From CAYUCE01 sp964443275 (GTDB lineage: Bacteria > Bipolaricaulota > Bipolaricaulia > CAYUCE01), in NCBI GenBank assembly GCA_964443275.1, contig CAYUCE010000064.1:1-9812 (forward strand): DNA of 9,812 bases, given 5' to 3'. This document shows, in pieces, positions 5,758 to 9,812 of the stretch (within the stretch, counting starts at the first letter, position 1; every line of letters starts with the position of its first letter). The position numbers were made by a program, and so were the translations under genes. The notes below the pieces were generated by a model, which saw nothing but the letters and a program-made list of their open reading frames with translations, did no database searches and was not told the DNA's origin.

Positions 5758-6450
5758 ATGATCAGATTAGAGAACGTAGTTCGAAGCTATCAGATGGGAG
5801 AGGTGCAGGTCCAGGCTTTACGGGGCTTGGACCTGAAAATTAAGGAAGGAGAGTTTGTGGCCATAATGGGCCCTTCCGGTTCCGGGAAGAGTACCTTGTT
5901 ACATATAATCGGTGCTCTGGACCTACCGGATAACGGAACCGCCAAGCTGGGTGATTTGGACATATCCAGACAAAACGGCAGCCAGTTGGCGGAACTTCGA
6001 GGAAAGAAGATGGGATTTATCTTTCAAACCTTTAATTTAATTACCACCCTTTCGGCTTTAGAGAACGTAGAACTACCTATGATGTTTCAAGGAATCCCTA
6101 GAGACAAGCGCCGCAAACGGGCACACGAACTCTTAGAACAGGTAGGCTTAGGTGATCGATCCCGCCACCGGCCAACCGAGCTTTCCGGCGGCGAACAGCA
6201 GCGGGTAGCCATAGCCAGAGCGTTGGTAAACGATCCGGATATCATTTTAGCCGATGAGCCAACCGGAAATCTGGATTCAGAAAGTGGAGCTGAGATTATG
6301 AATATTTTAACCAAACTAAACAAAAAGAGAGAGGTCACCATAATTATGGTCACTCATAATTCAGAGGATGCCCAGTATGCGGATCGGATCGCTCACATTA
6401 GAGACGGCCAGATTAAAGGTTATGAGTCTTTAAAAGAAGGGAGTGAATAG
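5758..6450 (+). CDS. ABC transporter ATP-binding protein, LolD/MacB type
   Basis: A 230-residue cytoplasmic ATPase that powers the adjacent permease. All catalytic motifs are intact: Walker A GPSGSGKST at 38-46, Q-loop Gln90 (FIFQTFNLI), signature LSGGEQQ at 142-148, Walker B IILADEP at 162-168 with catalytic Glu167, D-loop NLDS at 171-174 and switch His200. The AIMGPSGSGKSTLLHIIGALD and ADEPTGNLDS stretches are characteristic of the LolD/MacB/FtsE group, which drives mechanotransmission across the periplasm rather than substrate passage through the membrane. The length matches LolD. Its ribosome site AGGAG lies over the previous gene's TAG stop, 14 bases from the ATG, which is somewhat far and suggests coupling. 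The permease gene starts two bases after its stop. Confidence 0.95.
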   Translation: MIRLENVVRSYQMGEVQVQALRGLDLKIKEGEFVAIMGPSGSGKSTLLHIIGALDLPDNGTAKLGDLDISRQNGSQLAELRGKKMGFIFQTFNLITTLSALENVELPMMFQGIPRDKRRKRAHELLEQVGLGDRSRHRPTELSGGEQQRVAIARALVNDPDIILADEPTGNLDSESGAEIMNILTKLNKKREVTIIMVTHNSEDAQYADRIAHIRDGQIKGYESLKEGSE

Positions 6451-6452
6451 AA

Positions 6453-7712
6453 ATGTTACTCGATTATATGAGGATGGCTCTACATACCATCAGGAACCGT
6501 AGACTGCGATCTTGGCTTACTATATTGGGTATAGTAATCGGGGTCACTGCGGTGGTAGCTCTGATCTCCATAGGCCAGGGGATGCAAGCATCGGTGAAGA
6601 AGCAATTTGAAGCGATCGGATATGATACGATTATTGTCACTTCCGGTGGGGCAGAAGGGATGCAAGGTACAGAAAGAGGAATGGGAGCGTTTATGGGCGG
6701 AGGAAATAACGAGCCCGTTGCTTTAAATCTAGAAACGTTAAAAAAGTCTCCTCAAGTCACTCAGTACGGATATTACCGGCAGGAGACCGCACTTGTAAAA
6801 TCTGAAGGGATGGAAGGTCAGGGATTCTTGCGGGCTACCGGACTGGACACCGGAATACTTGAGGGTTTCAGCGGATACTTAAACGGATTTACTCTGACCG
6901 AAGGCCGGAAGTTCAAGAAAGAGGATAAATTTGTGGTGATATTAGGCCCGGAGGTGGCAGCAAATCTTGGAGTAGAAGTTGGCGATGAAATCACCATGGA
7001 AAACCAAAGCTTTCAGGTAATTGGACTCTTGAAGGGTATTGAGGAAGAAGGTGGAGTTGGCCCTGGTGGAGGCTTTACATTTCGCAATATGAATGACGGC
7101 ATCTTCGTCCCCATTGAGGCTCTGGAAGCCCTATTTGGGGGTGAAAACAAGGCCTCCATGGCCTTGGTTAAGGCAGCGGAGGGGGCGGAGGTGGGCAAGG
7201 TGGCCAAACAGGTAGAGATGATATTAAGTCAACAAGGCACTCCGGTTTCGACAATTACCACCGAAGAGATAAGTGAAAAAATCAGCGGGATACTGGGGAC
7301 CTTGTCCATGACCTTGACTGCTATCGCCGGGATATCGCTTCTGGTCGGTGCAGTTGGAGTAATGAATACCATGTATACGGCGGTTTTAGAGCGGACACGA
7401 GAGATTGGGATCATGAAAGCAGTAGGGGCAAAGGATAGACATGTATTGACCATGTTTTTAATCGAGTCCGGTTTGATGGGGATTACCGGCGGTGTTATCG
7501 GTGTCCTGTTTGGGGTGGGAGTCAGCCTGGTGGCAAGCCGTTTCATGGGCGGCATGCTCCCCATGGGAGGAGTTTCATCCAGCGCCTCAATTAGCCCGGA
7601 ATTGATTATAGGAGCGTTAGCTTTTTCTTTTGTGTTAGGAGCTATCTCTGGAACCATGCCCGCCCGTCAAGCAGCTAAACTGCAGCCGGTGAAGGCACTG
7701 AGGTACGAATAA
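6453..7712 (+). CDS. ABC transporter permease, MacB/FtsX type
   Basis: A 419-residue type VII ABC permease with the four-helix plan of MacB/LolC/E. Helix 1 is at about 21-42 (LTILGIVIGVTAVVALIS), followed by a large extracytoplasmic MacB_PCD domain at about 43-280. Helices 2-4 lie at about 281-305, 333-358 and 383-402. The coupling-helix motif ERTREIGIMKAVGA at 313-326 and the C-terminal PARQAAKLQPVKALRYE are diagnostic of the family. The N-terminal NRRLRSWLTILGIVIGV is also typical. The periplasmic domain has glycine-rich insertions at about 65-85 and 199-209. No ATPase is fused, unlike MacB itself; the ATPase is the preceding gene. The start has GGGAG upstream. Cargo is unknown: lipoprotein, lipid, peptide or antibiotic export are all used by this family. 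Confidence 0.93.
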   Translation: MLLDYMRMALHTIRNRRLRSWLTILGIVIGVTAVVALISIGQGMQASVKKQFEAIGYDTIIVTSGGAEGMQGTERGMGAFMGGGNNEPVALNLETLKKSPQVTQYGYYRQETALVKSEGMEGQGFLRATGLDTGILEGFSGYLNGFTLTEGRKFKKEDKFVVILGPEVAANLGVEVGDEITMENQSFQVIGLLKGIEEEGGVGPGGGFTFRNMNDGIFVPIEALEALFGGENKASMALVKAAEGAEVGKVAKQVEMILSQQGTPVSTITTEEISEKISGILGTLSMTLTAIAGISLLVGAVGVMNTMYTAVLERTREIGIMKAVGAKDRHVLTMFLIESGLMGITGGVIGVLFGVGVSLVASRFMGGMLPMGGVSSSASISPELIIGALAFSFVLGAISGTMPARQAAKLQPVKALRYE

Positions 7713-7756
7713 GATCCCACAGTGTCATTAGAGTCAAAAGGAGGTAATATCAGAGG

Positions 7757-9121
7757 ATGAACTGTAGAACTCTCACGTTAATTCTAATAACAATCTGTAT
7801 ATGTAGCGTAACGTCATGGGGGAGAATAATCGGTAGGTGGGATAATAACCTGACTCTGCAACCTCGTAGCACCTTATATGAATCCACTCCTTTGTATTTT
7901 TCCGGCAATTCCTCACTCAAGATAAGCTATTTCGAAGGGGAGATAGGAAAGAGACCCAGCCGAGCGTTATCCATGCTGTTTTTAACGGACAGAGACTTTG
8001 GAGATACCGGATTCGGTCTCCAGGGTTTACTGAATCTACCTATAGTTGAAGGGATACGGAGCAGATCCAGATTCGACTTTTTGGGCTACTTTAAGCATGA
8101 ATTTGGACTAGATTACCCCCTGGGAACCTGGCGATTGACCTTCGATCTATCTTACTCCCTGACGGATGAAATCCTAGATTATATATGGCAGCAATTTGAC
8201 TTCAAATACGGCGGGGTAGCTTTCTCCGATAAACTTATTTTCAAATTTATGCAAGGACAATACGGTTCGGGTATGGAGTTATCTGTGAAAGGTAATACCT
8301 TCGGAGGAACCAGCGTGGAATTGATTAACCTATTTGGTTTAAGTACCAGGCTCTCGGAAATACTGGAGGGACTTCAAGAGGAAACTCAAACCCCGTTTTT
8401 AGGAGCCGGTGATCTCCCCTCCTTCACCCAGTACAAAAAGACGGAATTAAATATAAATGGGTTACGGATAGCGGATTTTGGAATCGATACCACTACGGTA
8501 ATTAGTCAGGAAAACAATTATGAATTTACAAAGCTTGACTTAAATTACGAACCAGCCAAGTGGCTTTATTTTAATTCAATTGTAAAATTTATGACCCAAA
8601 CTACTTCCAGTGCTCTTAAATCAAAAATTGACCTGGATAAAGCGGGCTTGCCGGTTGGGGGAATATTGGAGCTTTATTTTGATACCGTAGATCTTGGTAC
8701 CATCGGATTTATCCTTCGGGGGTTAGAGATATCTGAAAATTGGTATTTCAACGGTATTATTGGACTAAGAGAGGGTCTTTATAAAAGTAGAGAAGAGGAT
8801 ATTGATCTTAGAGCAAGCGATTACATCATAGATACAAAGTTTGAAGATGATCCGGCTAACTTACAGCAAACCAACTATAATCTGATATGGTCAGTTACCG
8901 GAAGTTTTGGTTCTCGCCAAGGAAAGTTCGACCTGGCCGGTGATATTTATTTTAGCAAAAACGGTGGTAACCAATATGATCTTACCCTTTTAACCGGCGA
9001 TATTACCTATAAGGTGGGAACCGATGAACAGCTAGATTTTGGGGGAGGGTTTGCCATAGATCCTGACAACGGGTTGCAAAAGTTAGTTTTAAGCTTGGGA
9101 TGCTGGTTCTATATTTATTGA
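7757..9121 (+). CDS. Putative outer-membrane beta-barrel protein of the ABC operon
   Basis: A 454-residue exported protein that I cannot assign to a family. Residues 1-22 form a signal peptide (hydrophobic TLTLILITICIC, likely cleavage after SWG). The rest alternates polar and hydrophobic residues in strands of 8-12 with aromatic girdle residues, for example FDFLGYFKHEFGLDY, WRLTFDLSYSLTD and KLDLNYEPAKWLYFNSI. It ends in LVLSLGCWFYIY, a strand with a terminal aromatic, as in barrels assembled by BamA. These features suggest an outer-membrane beta-barrel of roughly 16-20 strands, a count I cannot fix by eye. AAAGGAGGT lies 11 bases before the ATG. The gene follows the permease by 44 bases and is probably the outer-membrane partner or a cargo of the transporter. 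Confidence 0.65.
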   Translation: MNCRTLTLILITICICSVTSWGRIIGRWDNNLTLQPRSTLYESTPLYFSGNSSLKISYFEGEIGKRPSRALSMLFLTDRDFGDTGFGLQGLLNLPIVEGIRSRSRFDFLGYFKHEFGLDYPLGTWRLTFDLSYSLTDEILDYIWQQFDFKYGGVAFSDKLIFKFMQGQYGSGMELSVKGNTFGGTSVELINLFGLSTRLSEILEGLQEETQTPFLGAGDLPSFTQYKKTELNINGLRIADFGIDTTTVISQENNYEFTKLDLNYEPAKWLYFNSIVKFMTQTTSSALKSKIDLDKAGLPVGGILELYFDTVDLGTIGFILRGLEISENWYFNGIIGLREGLYKSREEDIDLRASDYIIDTKFEDDPANLQQTNYNLIWSVTGSFGSRQGKFDLAGDIYFSKNGGNQYDLTLLTGDITYKVGTDEQLDFGGGFAIDPDNGLQKLVLSLGCWFYIY

Positions 9122-9237
9122 CATCTAACCGTTGCGTTCCCTATCGCTGTCACATCTTCCCTATATTTACTTTACTAAAATACCTATAAAGGGATTGCTC
9201 AAGAGAAGTTTCTTCGTATTACCTAATCAACTCTCAT
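9122..9237. other. Intergenic stretch, nothing recognised
   Basis: The 210-base gap between the barrel gene and the 45-residue gene holds the second leader element and palindrome in its second half. The first half is AT-rich with pyrimidine-rich patches and no clear terminator or gene. A weak complementarity, CCCTATA against TATAAAGGG (about 9159-9193), is too imperfect to call. Confidence 0.5.
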
Positions 9238-9269
9238 TTCTTTACAGGTTCTTTATATCTCCCTGTTAT
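9238..9269 (+). repeat. Leader element copy 2 (upstream of the 45-residue exported peptide gene)
   Basis: Second copy of the 32-base block at 4730-4761, with 27 of 32 positions identical, including the core AGGTTCTTTATATCT (9246-9260). TGTTATA (9264-9270) gives a good extended -10 (TG-T-TATAGT), and TTTACA at 9241-9246 is a weak -35 candidate with a long spacer. Similarity continues patchily into the ribosome site: TAACTTTATGTAAGGAGTGA here against TTACTTTATAAGGAGGGA at copy 1. It lies 62 bases before the ATG at 9332. Confidence 0.6.
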
Positions 9270-9273
9270 AGTT

Positions 9274-9302
9274 CAACATGTTGGTCGGTTAAATACCGGT
9301 CA
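9274..9302. promoter_or_regulatory. Palindrome and hairpin in the leader of the 45-residue gene
   Basis: CAACATGTTG (9274-9283) is a perfect 10-base palindrome just downstream of the TGTTATA box. It overlaps a possible RNA hairpin, TGGTCGGT (9282-9289) with ACCGGTCA (9295-9302), an 8-pair stem with two G-U pairs and a 5-base loop. The palindrome could be an operator. Neither structure is clearly conserved at leader copy 1. Confidence 0.35.
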
Positions 9303-9331
9303 AGTAACTTTATGTAAGGAGTGAAGTACCG

Positions 9332-9469
9332 ATGAACTACAAAAGGAACTATCTTATCGGTGGTTTAGCTATAGTCTTGGTAACAGCCGCAGTTTTGGGG
9401 TTCGTGTTCGGTATGGCCCAGGATCAGGCACAGACGGAAACTCAGCAGTCCCAGACGCAATATTTATAG
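9332..9469 (+). CDS. 45-residue exported or membrane-anchored peptide, possibly a frameshifted gene
   Basis: A small gene with TAAGGAGTGA 7-8 bases before the ATG and the second leader element upstream. The product has a basic start (MNYKRN), a hydrophobic segment at about 8-28 (LIGGLAIVLVTAAVLGFVFG) and a probable cleavage site GMA-Q at 27-30. That site resembles AMA-Q in the exported protein at 5099. A Gln/Thr-rich tail follows (DQAQTETQQSQTQYL), then TAG. If cleaved, the mature peptide has only about 16 residues, unusually short. A different frame remains open across the stop and runs to 9582 with protein-like content, so the gene may once have been, or may really be, longer. No family is recognised. 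Confidence 0.55.
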   Translation: MNYKRNYLIGGLAIVLVTAAVLGFVFGMAQDQAQTETQQSQTQYL

Positions 9470-9582
9470 GAGAAAAGAATTGGGTAGGTTATGCTGATTA
9501 CATGGGAGAAGAAATGGAAGATTATGTTCAATATTGTATTGAAAATAAATGTGAAAGTCCATTAGAGGGAGAAGGTAATTAA
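9470..9582 (+). pseudogene. Open stretch in a shifted frame, possible C-terminal part of the preceding gene
   Basis: Relative to the 45-residue gene, a shifted frame is open from about 9325 to the TAA at 9580-9582. Its part after about 9455 reads like protein: DAIFIGEKNWVGYADYMG, then EEMEDYVQYCIENKCE, SPLEGEGN. It is acidic, with two cysteines five residues apart. There is no convincing start with a ribosome site; ATG 9502 would give only 26 residues. A single indel near 9455-9465 would join it to the signal-bearing gene upstream, giving a mature secreted domain. It could also be unrelated debris at the border of the AT-rich segment. It ends one base before the ATG at 9584. Confidence 0.35.
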
Positions 9583-9583
9583 A

Positions 9584-9812
9584 ATGTTTGAGAAAACGAA
9601 TAAAAAATATATTTATGCAGGAATAGGAATTGCAGTTGTTTTAGCTTTAGCTGTTGCAAGTACTTTTATGTTCTTTAATGGGAATAATGAGAATGTAACA
9701 GAAGAAGTTATTTCTGATAATGGGAATAATGAGAATGTAACAATTAAAGCATATTTGAATCTTGCCGGCTGTTCGCCCGAAATCACTGATTTATTAGAGC
9801 AACTTAGTAAGA
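9584..9812 (+). CDS. Membrane-anchored protein with possible thioredoxin-like domain (3' truncated by window edge)
   Basis: Starts at ATG 9584, with GAGGGAGAAGG about 10 bases upstream, and stays open to the window end (76 codons). A basic start (FEKTNKKY) is followed by a hydrophobic signal-anchor at about 11-32 (AGIGIAVVLALAVASTFMFF). A linker then contains NGNNENVT twice. Next comes TIKAYLNLAGCSPEITDLLEQLSK, i.e. a strand, a turn with one cysteine, then an amphipathic helix. That order is what begins a thioredoxin-like fold, but with a single Cys and no CxxC visible. The assignment is tentative because most of the domain lies outside the window. Codon use is markedly A/T-rich in the first 60 codons and less so after about 9760. 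Confidence 0.6.
   Translation, partial: MFEKTNKKYIYAGIGIAVVLALAVASTFMFFNGNNENVTEEVISDNGNNENVTIKAYLNLAGCSPEITDLLEQLSK
9676..9742 (+). repeat. 25-base direct repeat, 42-base period, in frame within the 9584 gene
   Basis: The 25-base block at 9676-9700 recurs exactly at 9718-9742. The period of 42 bases is 14 codons, so it duplicates the linker NGNNENVT in frame with EEVISD between the copies. It looks like a recent slippage or recombination duplication that lengthened the linker after the membrane anchor. Confidence 0.9.

Noticed and set aside
7229..7657. 142-residue minus-strand frame antisense to the ABC permease
   Set aside because: A shadow of the clearly coding plus-strand permease, with no start signal and no domain.
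9132..9317. 61-residue frame between the barrel gene and the 45-residue gene
   Set aside because: No ribosome site, covers the leader element and palindrome, and the content looks like translated intergenic DNA.
9467..9469. TAG as a pyrrolysine or readthrough codon in the 45-residue gene
   Set aside because: TAG ends several ordinary genes here (615, 2806, 4689, 5740, 6450), and the same frame meets another TAG a few codons later.
1..9812. CRISPR array, tRNA or rRNA genes
   Set aside because: No regularly spaced repeats, cloverleaf-like sequences or ribosomal RNA sequence were seen.

Overview
The window is bacterial DNA of moderate GC content with strong AGGAGG-type ribosome binding sites. 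Genes are tightly packed and nearly all lie on the + strand. A long protein with an export signal and alternating beta-strand composition (7757-9121) follows a LolD/MacB-type ABC transporter. This suggests a diderm organism with an outer membrane. I cannot place the lineage; an anaerobic or thermophilic candidate-type phylum or a diderm Firmicute would fit, but that is a guess. TAG is a normal stop codon here, ending at least five of the recognisable genes.

Layout. (1) 1-615 is the 3' part of a MOT1-type sulfate/molybdate permease. (2) 745-1887 is an MFS drug-efflux-type transporter. (3) About 1905-2432 is a decayed IS256/Mutator-family transposase on the - strand. (4) 2467-4689 is a compact cassette: a good sigma70-type promoter with an overlapping dyad, a Cys/His-rich coiled-coil protein, a small winged-helix regulator with a Cys/His N-terminus, two overlapping half-size permeases (COG0701/ArsP_1 type), and a small cupin whose usual His-x-His metal ligands are Cys-x-Met. 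I read it as a thiophilic-metal or metalloid resistance or efflux unit. (5) 4730-5050 holds a repeated leader element, an unrecognised 46-residue basic protein, and a stretch that can form two mutually exclusive RNA folds. (6) 5099-9121 is an apparent operon of an exported protein, a LolD/MacB-like ATPase, a MacB/FtsX-like permease and a putative outer-membrane beta-barrel. (7) 9238-9812 has a second copy of the leader element, a 45-residue exported peptide gene, a possible frameshifted extension, and the start of a membrane-anchored protein with a possible thioredoxin-like domain. DNA from about 9475 is visibly more AT-rich.

How the parts may work together. In the metal cassette the regulator probably binds the dyad over the -10 box and is released by metal. 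The permease halves would export the ion, and the Cys/His protein and cupin would buffer or carry it. In the second operon the exported protein has a C-terminal half resembling LolA-like carriers. Together with a LolD-like ATPase and a LolE/MacB-like permease it could extract or move a lipidic or lipoprotein cargo toward the downstream barrel. No HlyD-type adaptor is present, so a classical MacAB-TolC pump is not encoded here in full. The two copies of the leader element, about 4.5 kb apart and each in front of a tiny membrane or exported peptide gene, suggest that these flanking genes share regulation.
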